A stretch of DNA of 64,000 bases. Origin: Diploptera punctata (lineage: Eukaryota > Arthropoda > Insecta > Blattodea > Blaberidae). Both the position numbers and the translations under genes were made by a program. Shown piece by piece: positions 44,051-54,560 of the stretch; position 1 is the stretch's first letter; each line of letters begins with the position of its first letter. The notes below the pieces were generated by a model that ran no database searches, had not been told where the DNA came from, and worked only from the letters and a program-made list of their open reading frames with translations. The stretch spans positions 2,613,501-2,677,500 of the forward strand of contig JASPKZ010003845.1 of NCBI GenBank assembly GCA_030220185.1, written 5' to 3'.

Positions 44051-44756
44051 TATTATAATTGCACTTAGCAAATGTCATATTGTCCAAATTAATAAGATAA
44101 ATAAACTATTAGTATCAGCAAATGTAAAGTGCATACTTAAAATATATTGATGTCATAAATAAATCAAAATACATTTTTATATGCACAAGTAGAACGCAGT
44201 TCTAGGAATATGGTAATTATGAGCATGCGCCACAGTGTTAATGCCTGTCCATCCATAACAGAGCAACCCGTCAAACAGGACCCTTGAGGTGCTCTATGTG
44301 CTGGACCGTAACAATGAATTACCACCATCTGGATACAAATATCCATATTTTCTCAAACATGTTTTACATTCATATCACTCTCAAGGTCCTCCTAAGGCTA
44401 TTGTGGGCTCACTTTACCTATTTTTTTATTATAATTGCACTTAGCAAATGTCATATTGTCCAAATTAATAAGATAAATAAACTATTAGTATCAGCAAATG
44501 TAAGTGCATACTTAAAATATATTGATGTCATAAATAAATCAAAATACATTTTTATATGCACAAGTAGAACGCAGTTCTAGGAATATGGTAATTATGAGCA
44601 TGCGCCACAGTGTTAATGCCTGTCCATCCATAACAGAGCAACCCGTCAAACAGGACCCTTGAGGTGCTCTATGTGCTGGACCGTAACAATGAATTACCAC
44701 CATCTGGATACAAATATCCATATTTTTCTCAAACATGTTTTACATTCATATCACTC
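44003..44756. repeat. Recent tandem duplication, 377-bp unit x2
   Basis: Unit 1 (44003-44379) and unit 2 (44380-44756) both run from CTCAAGGTCCTCCTAAGG to 'tttacattcatatcact' and differ at only a few positions ('ggcctgttg' vs 'ggctattg', one A in 'gtaaagtgc', one T). Near identity indicates a young event or an assembly artefact. Confidence 0.9.
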
Positions 44757-44759
44757 TCA

Positions 44760-44812
<53 letters not shown>

Positions 44813-44813
44813 A
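44757..44813. repeat. (CT)n microsatellite
   Basis: CTCTCT run directly after the tandem duplication; it starts where unit 1 would have restarted with CTCAAGG. Confidence 0.9.
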
Positions 44814-45012
44814 ATAAACAAATTACTTTTAACGTTTCATTTGCTTTCCTTCCTCCTTCATATAGAATGCTCTGGAAAAATCATATTATTTACAAAAAAG
44901 AGATGGTATGGAAGGAGGCAAGATAAAATGTCCCTATAATCATCTTCAACATATTGTAAAGGCAATGCTTTCTCAATGAAACCATAATTCTCTTCTTTCA
45001 ACTACACTTTTC

Positions 45013-45375
45013 ATTTCTTCGCTGTGGTCTCGAGGTAGCGTGCTGTCTTGTGCGGGTCCGAGTTCGATTCTTGGTAGGGACAAGTTTCTTGGGTGAGATT
45101 TTTTTCGGGGGTTTTCCTCATCTATAAGACAAATTCCAGGAAACTTTAAGACCTAAATTGTCTCCGAACACCATCTGGTCATCATAATCATATTCGCATC
45201 ATTAGATTAAGGCCTCTCCTGGCGCATCATTACCGTCATCTTTCTTATCATCATCGTAGCAGCGTAAGCTCGCCTTCCAGGTGCCCCAACCTCAGAAGTG
45301 GGTTACAAGTATGACATGCCAGGAGAGAATGCCAGAAATGTCCTAATAACAACCTGGTGGCTTGATTAAAAAAAT
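45013..45375 (+). mobile_element. SINE family B, copy 7
   Basis: Head 'cgctgtggtctcgaggtagc', B-box GAGTTCGATTC, body, then the 3' segment 'ccttccaggtgccccaacc', 'aataacaacctggtggc' shared with 28795-28925, and an A-rich end. Confidence 0.8.
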
Positions 45376-46104
45376 ATTGACGGTCTCCCTTGCTCTTTCC
45401 CTTATCCCCCCCCCAAACATTTTAACTTCAAAAATTGTTTTAAAGAAAAGTATTGTAATGAAATATGTGACCAAAAAGGATATTTTTTTAGAACTGATTT
45501 TGAAGCTTTCAAACTTGTTGACTTGTTTTCTTGTTATTACCCGTTAAGGAGTAAGTGCAGTTGTTGATGGAGGGCACTGCAGTCGTGTTTATGCAGGAAT
45601 AAAACACATGGCACTGCTATCTAGAGTGCAGAGAGGAATGGGACGTGGGACGCTGACAGTATACACTACCTTATGTGACGTCACGTGTAGCAACAAACAG
45701 AGCTTCGTAATTCTTCCGCCTGCAAAGATATTTTGAATGACTAATAATCGTCTTCATGGCCATATTTCTGTGCTGTCAGTCTCTTTATGTCACTTCTGTC
45801 AGGCATTCTCAGGCATACAACAACAATACACTTCTGTATATACAAAGGTTCGGAAATTTACATATTCTGATTTATAGTCTACTGCATGTTTCAATATCGA
45901 CAACTTTCTACAATTATGCCCTTTTTTGATCCAGTAATCTTTTAATCTTTGAGTTCCCACTTACCTCACATTTATTTTTTTAGCAAGTTTCGAAGTAATG
46001 AAGCTATTAATGTTCTCATTAAACTTGTTTTGAAAAACTGTTACAAATCTTCACCGATCTATCTAGCGGGCACCGAAAATGACCATGACCAAAGTTTGTA
46101 AAGG

Positions 46105-46108
<4 letters not shown>
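45376..46108. other. No feature recognised
   Basis: Unassigned, apparently non-repetitive within this window. Confidence 0.5.

Positions 46109-46142
<34 letters not shown>
46109..46142. repeat. (TA)n microsatellite
   Basis: Seventeen or so TA units, adjoining repeat K copy 3. Confidence 0.9.
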
Positions 46143-46144
<2 letters not shown>

Positions 46145-46146
<2 letters not shown>

Positions 46147-46666
46147 AGTTAACGCTCTAGCGACCGCAATTTTTGTTTTATCAGAATCAAACTTCGGACC
46201 ATTAGGTGGAGTTCATCTGAAAGGAAGATATAAAATCGCTCTAGCAGTCGCAATGTTCCACGTTTTGCAACGAAACTCAGTACATGTTATTAAAATAAAA
46301 ATATTAGCCAAAAAGTAGGGAAATCTGACCATTAGAAGTGGGGGTTTACCTGAAACCTGAAATTAAAAAAAAAAAAATCTCTAGCAGGCGCCATGTTTGT
46401 ATCATAGCAATGTATAGGTATAGGTCTATAATGAAATGTATTCAACTCTTAAATAGCCTATGAGATATAATAGTTCAATTTGTTTATTATCTTTAATAAA
46501 GTAATAGCCCCGGTCGGGACAAGTTTCCTGGGTGTTTTTTTTTTTTTTTGGAGGGGGGTTTCCTCACCTGTAAGACAATTGTCAGGAAATTTTAAGGCTC
46601 AAACAGTCCCCGAACATTATCTGTCCACCATAATCATCATTATCATATTCGCCATGTTCAATATCC

Positions 46667-46701
<35 letters not shown>

Positions 46702-47100
46702 GTGTGTTTCGTCTTCATGTTCTATTATCTCGGAGGAGGTCATGACATTGTGCTAACCACTCTTTCGTGGAGGCCCTCCATGTCTTTGCGTGGTCAAAAA
46801 AAGTATGCGATCCAGAGTTAAAAAAAATCCCTCTCTCGAACAGGTCTTGCCGTTATAAGACCCGAATGACGTGTGACATGTAAAAGTGCCTATAAGATGA
46901 GAGATTAAACCGAGCTAATGGAATGAAATAAAGTAATATAACAGTAATCTATAGAAATTATTTAAATTTCTATAAAATTATACAACAGTAAATATAGATA
47001 TATTCCGTAAACCAGCGAAATTGGATCATAACTTGGATTTGCTGATGAATTCGCTTAGTTTATGCAGTTTTTGCGTAACGGACTTTTACATTACTCTGTT
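46145..47100 (+). repeat. Unnamed long repeat K, copy 3, split by a SINE
   Basis: 46145-46480 ('gttaacgctctagcgaccg', 'atcgctctagcagtcgc', 'gaccattagaagtggggg') and 46900-47100 ('agcgaaattggatcataac', 'gcgtaacggactttt') match copies 1 and 2. SINE B copy 8 lies between them. Confidence 0.5.
46500..46850 (+). mobile_element. SINE family B, copy 8, head truncated
   Basis: It begins at the B-box end (CCCCGGTCGGGACAAG), then a T-run and body, and a (TG)n at 46668-46697 that may have grown inside the SINE. The 3' end is of the long subfamily. Confidence 0.75.
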
Positions 47101-47750
47101 AAGTAAAAAGTAATTTAAACCCTATACTAACTAGTGTCCGACGTTATACCAGATCGAGGAGTGAAATGAGATGAAATCCTTATTAAAACCTGGTTTAAAC
47201 TAGCTTTGACCGTTATCGTAGTCATCAGTAAATTGTTACGCCTTTTTACCAATCTTAAATGTTTCACAAGGCATAGAATATTACATCGCCACTCTTTTAA
47301 AAAAAAAACTCGTAGGCTAAGTCTTATTTTTCACGGATTTGTATATTTGGTTAATATAAAAAAACTTAGTGGCATTACACCCTAAATATCCTAGAGACAA
47401 TGTAATGTAGGTCAAAGTCGCCCAAACGCAATTTGTTTTGCGGGTCAAATGGAAAAAATATCAAGATGGCGCAGGCAGTAGGCTCTATTTAGATGTTGTT
47501 ATAAGCGTATGTTGTTGATTTGCTACTTTTCTTTAAATGTCGTTATAACATATTTCACAAGTTCTTATTCCATTACTGATAGACTAGCATATTTTAATTT
47601 ATTAGAATGCTACAGCCCTTTAGAGGCCGGATAGAATGTGACGGAGGGCAGTATCTGACCCGCGGCTGTAGTTTGTGTGTCCTTGATCTGTACTAATAAA
47701 ATTCATATGAAATTCAGTTGAGGTGAATAGTCATAATATAAAGTTAAACA
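47101..47750. other. No feature recognised
   Basis: Unassigned. Confidence 0.5.
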
Positions 47751-47817
47751 TAAAATGTACCTGTTGGTTGGTGCCGTCGTCCTCAACCTTGTTAAAATGA
47801 TGTATGTAAAATATTAA

Positions 47818-47855
47818 CTGGAGGCCTTTCGCAAGTTAATTTCCATCATCAGCAG
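47818..47855 (-). ncRNA. Hammerhead-ribozyme-like core (left arm of FB6)
   Basis: Minus strand, in order: CTG (stem I), CTGATGA (47852-47846), a stem-loop, GAAA (47830-47827), palindromic AGGCCT (47827-47822), C (47821, cleavage base, CUC), CAG (stem I, 47820-47818). All core bases of CUGANGA and GAAA are intact. An extra T precedes stem II, and stem II has one mismatch here. Confidence 0.45.
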
Positions 47856-47938
47856 GTTGAGCGTCTGCTACTAGTTATTGTTGTTTACTTGGAGTCTACA
47901 TCGTCGCAAACAACAATAACTAGTAGCTGAAGCTCAGC

Positions 47939-47976
47939 CTACTGATAATGGAAATTAACTTCCGAAAGGCCTCCAG
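47939..47976 (+). ncRNA. Hammerhead-ribozyme-like core (right arm of FB6)
   Basis: CTGATAA (47942-47948; one change from CTGANGA), perfect stem GGAA...TTCC, GAAA (47964-47967), AGGCCT, C, CAG. Mutated at one core base, so probably inactive. Confidence 0.35.
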
Positions 47977-48050
47977 TTAATATTTTATATACATCATTTT
48001 AACAAGGTTGAGGACGACGGCACCTGCCAACAGGTACATTTTAATTTTTA

Positions 48051-48845
48051 ACTTTTATCCTTGATCTAGATGTTAGAACGTCTATAAGCAAGTGTATGTA
48101 AAAATCACGAGGTTAATTTTTTCCCCCTCCTGTAAAATTTGTTTTTTTTTTTACTGTGTTTTCACAGAAAGTTTATATGCAAGTCAGCTGTTTTCTAAAT
48201 TTACTCTTTATAATTTTAGGCAAATCCGAGAAGTCTGGCGACGTTAAACTGAATAGTAAGATTAATATAATTCATGAATTATTATGGTACAGTCAACAGA
48301 GAATCAAGTAAAAAACAAATGTTGAGATAATTGACTAAAGAGATTAATCACTGTATGTGTAACATTGTAATAGACATTGATGATGACCCTAATAAGAGAC
48401 AGTCTCCCTGCATCTCAATAATCTAGCTGTCCCTTTCTAGCAGCGTTGCCACATAGAAAAATCCTCCTTGTATATTACAATCTAGAAAAAAAAGCCTATG
48501 TAAGAAATACAACTCAATTAACTAGACCATTACATGGGTATATAGCGGTGCGTGTCCTTTTAAACAAGGACTTGGTGTTAAAACAGCCTGGAGTTGTAAT
48601 GAATTGGCCACACAACCACAAAACCTCATGTACACTGACATCCAAAAGTAATCTACTCGCAAAGCGAAATTTCCACATATTCGAGTTTGGATTTTTATTA
48701 CCTAAAAATCACTAAAATATGCACACAGAAATATGTTATAATCTAAAATTTATAAAAAATATCCACTTAAACATAAAATATATATACATGGAAGGTAATA
48801 TTTACAGTTAGATGATTATTTGAAAAAAGAAATGAGTTAAGTCCA
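48051..48845. other. No gene recognised; weak terminal-exon candidate at 48220-48311
   Basis: A TTATAATTTTAG acceptor is followed by an open phase reading KSEKSGDVKLNSKINIIHEL to a TAA at 48309. The acceptor is modest and the peptide unrecognised. The frame at 48446-48715 has no motif. Confidence 0.2.
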
Positions 48846-48849
48846 TTCC

Positions 48850-49340
48850 AAAGGACTCTGGGCTTGAAAGGGACCCTTTAAGAACTAAGGTCTTTCAATT
48901 TAGATCATCATATATGGCATGACAGCCCGTTCTGGGCCCCTAGCCTTCCTCAGAATGTCCTTTCAGACTTCTCTATTTGTTGCTAAATTCTTCCAATTTA
49001 TAATTTTACTAATTCTAATATATTTGCATGAACATCATGCTCCCATCTTAATTTTGGTCTTCCAAATTTTCTGGTTTGCAATGGTTGTGCCATACAGATC
49101 TTTTCAACATTTTTATTATTGTCCACACGTATCAAATGTCCAGCACAGGACAATCTATTAATTTTTATATACTTCACTAAATCGAGTTCCTTATATAATT
49201 TATAAAATTAACAATTTCTCCTTCTTGTCCAAATATCACCTTCTTTCACAGCCCCTTAAACTGTTCTTAATACCTTTCAAAAATAGCCAAAAATGTCTCA
49301 TTTGACTTTAAAAGAGTGTAAGTTTCTGATGCATAGGCTA
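48850..49340 (-). pseudogene. LINE 3'-region fragment
   Basis: The minus-strand pieces ASETYTLLKSN, NRLSCAGHLIRVDNN and KFGRPKLRWEHDVHANI, and near the 3' end RLGAQNGLSCH, follow the RTE-type LINE tail (SETYTL...W.GH..R...GRPK.RW...A). Several frameshifts. Confidence 0.65.
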
Positions 49341-49467
49341 TGTAATTACATACCGGTATTCAATTTAGAGGTGGGCGTAAAAGTACCGACAAACATTGCT
49401 CAAATGCTTCTATTTCACTTGAGGTTCTTTAATGTGCCATAAATTTGCCATCAGAATTTTTCTCGTA

Positions 49468-49612
49468 ATGTTCCGAGGTTCGTGGGTTCAAACTATTCAT
49501 GAGTCGACGGATTTTTCAGGGCATAAAAATCCTGAGTATGGGTTCCTTCAAAAGTCGTGGATCCAGGTCATAGATTTACACCAAGTAAAATAATCTCAAG
49601 TCTGTAATATTA
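49468..49612 (+). mobile_element. SINE family A fragment
   Basis: B-box-containing 'ggttcgtgggttcaaac' and part of the body. It abuts the next SINE copy. Confidence 0.6.
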
Positions 49613-49631
49613 AAATACTATCCAACTACCT

Positions 49632-49980
49632 GTCGGCCGCGGTGGTCTAGTGGTTATGTTCCTTGTCTATAGTCCCAATGGTCGCGGGGTTCAAGCCCGG
49701 AAGGGTCGATGGATTTTTTAGGAGGGAAACATTCAAGGGACAAGACCTCCGGGAGGGACTTAAAGCCGTGTGTTCCGAGTCTGGAGATTTTTTTGCTCGC
49801 AAAAGAACTTCAAGCCTGAATAAAAGTACTTCTGAACAAAATTTAACCGAATTTCCTCCTCATCCAAGCAATTTCCTGCTAGATGTCTCCTCAAGTCGAT
49901 GTATTACCACATGTCACTCGCTGACATGTATACGGAAATAAATATAACTAAATTAGTCTGGTTAAGAAACTTCCCATGTT
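49632..49980 (+). mobile_element. SINE family A, copy 9
   Basis: Head GTCGGCCGCGGTGGTCTAGTGG (in parts), body 'gacctccgggagggactt', and distal part ending 'ggttaagaaac' like copy 1. Confidence 0.8.
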
Positions 49981-50055
49981 CCTAACTGAGGACAAACTAA
50001 TGCCAATCAATCTACATACCTTATAACATATATCTGTCAATTTATATAAACCTTT

Positions 50056-50126
50056 ATTATTTATTATTATTATTATTATTATATATTATTATTATTATTA
50101 TTATTATTATATTATTATTATTATTG
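50056..50126. repeat. (TTA)n microsatellite
   Basis: Interrupted TTA array. Confidence 0.9.
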
Positions 50127-50139
50127 TAATACTCTTTAT

Positions 50140-50400
50140 AATAATGGTTATGGCAATAAGCTACAAACGGAAGTTCGCATGTTCGGTTCCCGATGAGGTC
50201 AGGATTTTTAAACCGACTTAAAAATCTTCTGGCGGCACTATCACCCTGTGCTCGACTCATTCTGGGAGTAAAGGTGGCCGTTATCTAAGGCTGACATCTT
50301 GCTTGACATATCGTGTTGATTGTCTAGATATGTGGATGCCTTAATCTCCTAATATCCTATGCCAAGGCTCTTCTAAGCAGGTAGTAAAATCACTTTTATA
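50140..50400 (+). mobile_element. SINE-like repeat J, copy 2
   Basis: A tRNA-like start 'atggcaataagctacaaacgg' with B-box-like GTTCGGTTCCC. The distal part 'cgactcattctgggagtaaa', 'gccaaggctcttctaag' matches 43860-44020. Confidence 0.5.
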
Positions 50401-50419
50401 TATATTATTTGTAGTTTAT

Positions 50420-50471
50420 TATTAATAATAATAATAATAATAAATAATAATAATAATAATAATAATAATAC
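50420..50471. repeat. (AAT)n microsatellite
   Basis: AAT array immediately before a LINE fragment. Confidence 0.9.
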
Positions 50472-51012
50472 CTCCTGGAACAAGTAAAAAATTTTAATTA
50501 TTTGGGTTGTAATTTTACTATAAACACAAAAACTGAAAGAGACATACATATGAAACTGTCGAAATTTCAAATGATATGCGGAACTATACATGAAACATTA
50601 AAGAATAAAAACAGAAGAGATACTAGATTGAAATTTTTATAAAACATTGGCAGTTCCTGCATTACTTTATGGAGCGAAACTTGGGTAATGACCAAAGAAC
50701 TGCAAAGTAGAATACAAAGCGCAGAAATGAACTTCCTTAGAAGAACAAAAGGCTGCACAAGTTGGATCGGATGGAATGAAGATATAAGAAGAGTTAAATA
50801 TATATCAATTGGATGAGAAAATCAGAGAATATAGAGAGAAATGGTTTACACACGTGGAAATAATGAATGTATCAAGATTACCAAGAGCAGCATTCAACTA
50901 CAAGCCAAGAGGTTCAAGGAATGTAGGAAGACCAGTGAAAAAGATGGACAGAACAACTGTGAGCGGAACAGGCAATTTGCCTAGCCCGTGAAGTGAAGAA
51001 GAAAGAAGAAGA
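50472..51012 (+). pseudogene. LINE-C 3' half
   Basis: EQVKNFNYLGCNFTINTKTE then FKFL-type pieces, WVMTKELQSRIQSAEMNFLR, RTKGCTSWIGWNEDI, REKWFTHVEIMN, RGSRNVGRPVKKMDRTT, and the trailer 'gcggaacaggcaatttgcc' before (TTA)n(ATC)n at 51013-51065. Several stops. Same 3' end as fragments near 4590 and 36385. Confidence 0.75.
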
Positions 51013-51065
51013 GTATTATTATTATTATTATTATTATTATCATCATCATCATCATCATCATCATT
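51013..51065. repeat. (TTA)n(TCA)n microsatellite, LINE-C tail
   Basis: A tandem triplet array that begins where LINE-C ends; likely grown from its tail. Confidence 0.85.
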
Positions 51066-51699
51066 AGCGGAGACTCTATTAATAATAAATACTGTAGGCC
51101 TACTATAGACCTAGGGTAAAATAAATTAGGGAGACTAAGATGCCGCTGGAAAGAAGAACATAATATTCAAATGGGGAGAGAGAAATGCCCACACCAGAAT
51201 CTGATTATTGTTATTGTTTATTATTATTTCTACTGTTATTAGGTGGCTCACCCTCAACTTCTGCGTTGCGAGTTCTCGTCTCAGTCACTCCATGTGGAGT
51301 TCGTGGTTCTCCAAACGGAGCCAGGACAGGGTTTTATCGGAATTTCTCCTGTTTTCCCCTGACAAAACATATTCCGCCATTTATTTAGTTTCTTTTCATT
51401 TCATCTGCCCCTGTGATGTATGACAGGCCTGGTCAGCCAGCATCCCTATAGATAAGATACCTTCAATAATAGGAACTTCATCACATATCATCCCTCTATC
51501 TGGCATTACGCCGAACACGAGTAGACGATTAACTTTTTTATTATTAGGCCTATTAGTATTACACGTACTAAGCGACCACCTCTATTAACGGCCATTTTTT
51601 CTTTGAGACTGCCATGCGAATGGTTATTTAACAGAAGTTTAACAGTAAATAATTATTTGGTGTAAAGGAGTTAGTCATAATATTAAAATTATAATTAAA
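51066..51699. other. No feature recognised
   Basis: Frames at 51185-51423 carry no recognisable motif. Confidence 0.5.
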
Positions 51700-51755
51700 A
51701 ATGTGTACCGGTACCTTGAAGGCCCGTCTCCTCAACTTCTTAGACTATTAAACAA

Positions 51756-51790
51756 CTGGAGGTCTTTCGGGACTAGACCCATCATCAATA
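51756..51790 (-). ncRNA. Hammerhead-ribozyme-like core (left arm of FB7)
   Basis: Minus strand: TTGATGA (one change from CTGANGA), stem GGG...CCC, GAAA (51768-51765), AGACCT (not fully palindromic), C, CAG. One core substitution. Confidence 0.35.
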
Positions 51791-51838
51791 GAAATATGCC
51801 TACTTCATCGAGGGTTAATGAAATAGATTAGCTACTTT

Positions 51839-51874
51839 CTGCTGATGATGGGACAGTCCCGAAAGGCCCTACAG
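51839..51874 (+). ncRNA. Hammerhead-ribozyme-like core (right arm of FB7)
   Basis: CTG (51839-51841), CTGATGA (51842-51848), an extra T then stem GGGAC-A-GTCCC, GAAA (51861-51864), AGGCCCT (51864-51870), A (51871, UH), CAG (51872-51874) pairing with the first CTG. The core is intact. With FB6 left arm, the best candidate in the window. Confidence 0.45.
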
Positions 51875-51944
51875 TTGTGTAATAGTCTAAGAAGTTGAGG
51901 AGACTGATCTTGAAGATACACTATTTTATAATTTTATATTAGTA

Positions 51945-52556
51945 GTAGCATACCCTTGTGTCCTCAGTGAGACAAGGCGTTCTCCCTCTACAGGGGAGAA
52001 ATTCAACTATAGTAATATAGTTACACTTGTTTTCCTATAGATGTCATTGAGTGGCTCAGGGTCAGCGTTCCGCCTCATTGTGGCATTCTAGGAAACCAAG
52101 ATATACGACAACCCAAGATATAAGACATATCCAAAAGACCATTATGACCGAAGAACTTAATCTTTCAATTCGAAAACACACACACAATAAACTCTAAGAG
52201 TGAAAATTCTCTGTCATTAGAGACACTAAAGCCAGATACACCCATGGCAAACACCAGAAGTGATAAGTCATGACGCCTTAATTAGGCCGTCGATAGCAAA
52301 CACGCCATTCTCTAGAAGGTGCAGGTATGTACTAGGATGGGAACGTTCGGTAATTTTGCGCAGATGCTTTTTTATTCAGGCTTGTTGTTCTTGTACGAGC
52401 CTGAAAATCTTCAGACTCGGGACATACTGCTTAAAAGTCCCTCCCAGAGGAGTTGTCCCTTGGATTTTTCCAATTTATCGACCACGGCCGGGTTTCAACC
52501 CGAGACCCTCTCGGAATTAGAGGCAAGGATCATATCCACTAGACCACTGCGGACGA
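51945..52556 (-). mobile_element. SINE family A, copy 10, apparently interrupted
   Basis: The minus-strand 3' part is 51945-52096 ('ctctacaggggagaaatt', 'ttccgcctcattgtgg', 'aggaaaccaag'). Body and head are 52330-52556 ('tattcaggcttgttg', GGGTTTCAACCC, 'ccactagaccactgcgg'). About 230 bp between (52097-52325) is foreign. I see no inverted ends there. Confidence 0.75.
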
Positions 52557-53300
52557 TTATTTTTATTATTATCTTAATATTGTGACTAACGCCTCAACGG
52601 AGTTTTATTATGAATTTTATTATTGAGAGGAGTTACTGTGTTGTGGAGATGACTGTACGAGGTACAGTAAAAAAGGAAGAAGATACCGGTATGAACTAAA
52701 AGCACACAAAGTCAGTCAGTATTATATACTTGAACAAATTGGATTAATAAATTTTACGTTAAGACAAGGATCACTATAGCGTACATCCGAGTTGATAAAT
52801 TTTAGAGCAAGGGGTTTTTAATTGCACAAATTATCTTGTAAACTCGACGTGTCGGGTTACCAACATGGCCGCTAGGTGAGCTACCAGCGACAGCACAAGA
52901 AGTGTCATACGTCGTTTTAGATATCTCTGCAGGGGTCCCATTAGCAATATTTCATATTTACTACAATTAAAATTGTGTTTCGGTGTTAGGGGTTTGATAA
53001 AAAATAGCGCTTTTACTGTCGGCAAATCTTAATCTTACACCCGTGATTTATATCTCTCATAATTTATACAAGAAGTTTGGTTCATTTATGTTTTTAAAAA
53101 AAAAAGCGACATTAGAAAAGCTTTAGTTCAAACTCATATAGTCTATTTACAGAAAGAGAAAATTGATGTAAACGCATTTAATAATAATAGTCATTGCATC
53201 TTCGAAAACTTTACACATCCTTAAAATTTATTGCATTTTTTTTTATTTTGGATCCTTACTACCACATGCGAATTTTGTCCTTAAGAATTAAATTTGTTAT
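52557..53300. other. No feature recognised
   Basis: A 64-residue minus frame at 52831-53025 with a hydrophobic middle has no recognised motif. The rest is unassigned. Confidence 0.45.
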
Positions 53301-53306
53301 TGGCCT

Positions 53307-53362
53307 ATATATATATATATTATATATTATATATGCGTGTGTGTGTGTGTGTTGTGTGTGTA
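53307..53362. repeat. (TA)n then (GT)n compound microsatellite
   Basis: TA array followed by GT array, abutting the LINE fragment at 53370. Confidence 0.9.
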
Positions 53363-53369
53363 TTTATAT

Positions 53370-54235
53370 AAGATTTATACTGAAAAATCTATTGAAGAAT
53401 GGAAAAAAGAAATGTAAACCGATGGGAATACCACTAGATGATAATTCAACAATATATACACTCCAGTTTGCAGATGACCAATTGATATTGGCTCAAGAAT
53501 TTGAAGATATAGAATACCTCACTAGAAAATTAATACAAGAATATAGTTTATTGGGGTTTAAGATCAATATGGATAAATCTAGATATATGACAATAGGGGA
53601 TCTTCCTCTAGATTTAATACTAGAAGAAGATTTAGGGACAATTAAACACACTGAAGAATATAAGTATTTGGGAATTAAAGTTACTAAAGATGGAAAACAC
53701 AAGAAACAGAGATAAGAAACAGGATCAATATAGGAATGTATGCTATATCTGCCCTAAATGGAATAGCATGGGACAAACATATCTTCAAAGAAACAAAAAA
53801 AACAAACTATTTTTAATACAATAATCAGAAGCATTATTACCTATGGAGCTGGTGTGTGGGCTTTAAATGCACAAATGAAAAAAAAAAATTGCTCGCCACT
53901 GAAATGGACTACTGGAGACGTGCTGCAAGAATATCCAGGAAGGATAGATCAAAAATTCATATATAAAAGAAAAAATGCAGGTACAATATTCAATATTAGA
54001 TTTTATAAAGAAGAACAATTAAATTGGTACGGACACATTAGAAGAATGGAAGAAGGAAGACTACCTAAGATAATCATGGACTGGGAACCACAGGGAAGGC
54101 AAAATAAGGGTAGACCAACTATTACGTGGATTTAGGGAATCAATGAAGCTAAGAGGGAAATGGGAAATAGAAGAAGATATATGGATGAACAGACAGGAAT
54201 GGAAGAATGTGTTGAAACAAATGTGTAGTTAACTG
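53370..54235 (+). pseudogene. LINE-D reverse transcriptase, C-terminal half
   Basis: GIPLDDNSTIYTLQFADDQL (FADD is the catalytic box, about 53466), ILAQEFEDIEYLTRKLIQEY, GFKINMDKSRYMTIGDLPLD, EEYKYLGIKVTKDGKHKKQ. After a frameshift: IIRSIITYGAGVWALNAQMK, WYGHIRRMEEGRLPKII and GRQNKGRPTITW. A LINE family different from LINE-A/B/C, with FADD in place of YADD. At least three frame changes and missing 5' blocks make it dead. Confidence 0.82.
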
Positions 54236-54279
54236 TGAACATGGGTACCGGAAAAATGTATATTCATTGTAAAAGCTGG

Positions 54280-54282
<3 letters not shown>

Positions 54283-54316
<34 letters not shown>
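54283..54316. repeat. (TA)n microsatellite
   Basis: TA array exactly abutting a truncated LINE-A copy. Confidence 0.9.
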
Positions 54317-54319
<3 letters not shown>

Positions 54320-54560
54320 GACATGTTGCACGTATGGGGAATGAAGGACTTGCATGGAAGCTTCTTGTAGGAAAACCAGAGGGAAAACGCCTAGTTGGTA
54401 GACCAAGAATGAGGTGGGAGAATAACATTAACTATGATTTGAACGAAGTAGATTATACAGGGATTGATTGGAAAGCATTAGCTCAGGATAGGGATGTATG
54501 GAGAGCTTATGTTCGCGCGGCCATGAACTTACGGGTTCGATAGTGCCAGTGAGTAAGTAA
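54317..54560 (+). pseudogene. LINE-A 3' fragment, young-looking
   Basis: An intact frame from GHVARMGNEGLAWKLLVGK through GRPRMRWENNINYDLNEVDY to RAAMNLRVR and TAG, then 'tgccagtgagtaagtaagta'. Only about 80 codons remain, but without frameshifts, closest to the 19.1 kb copy. Confidence 0.85.

Larger units (their letters stand above)
47752..48050. repeat. Foldback repeat FB6 (best preserved)
   Basis: Arms of about 130 bp around a centre near 47900. Ends are AAAATGTACCTGTTGG / CCAACAGGTACATTTT, then GTCGTCCTCAACCTTGTT, AATATTAACTGGAGGCC and the hammerhead-like cores. The inner parts also pair (CAATAACTAGTAGC). It has no coding capacity. Confidence 0.85.
51700..51930. repeat. Foldback repeat FB7
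   Basis: Arms of about 100 bp around 51815. Shared pieces are CTTGAAGGCCCGTCTCCTCA / complement near 51900, ACTTCTTAGACTATTA, CAACTGGAGGTCTTTCGGGAC. Same type as FB8 at 60990. Confidence 0.8.

Noticed and set aside
52831..53025. 64-codon frame with a hydrophobic centre as a secreted peptide
   Set aside because: No signal-peptide-like arrangement, no neighbours, no conservation evidence available.
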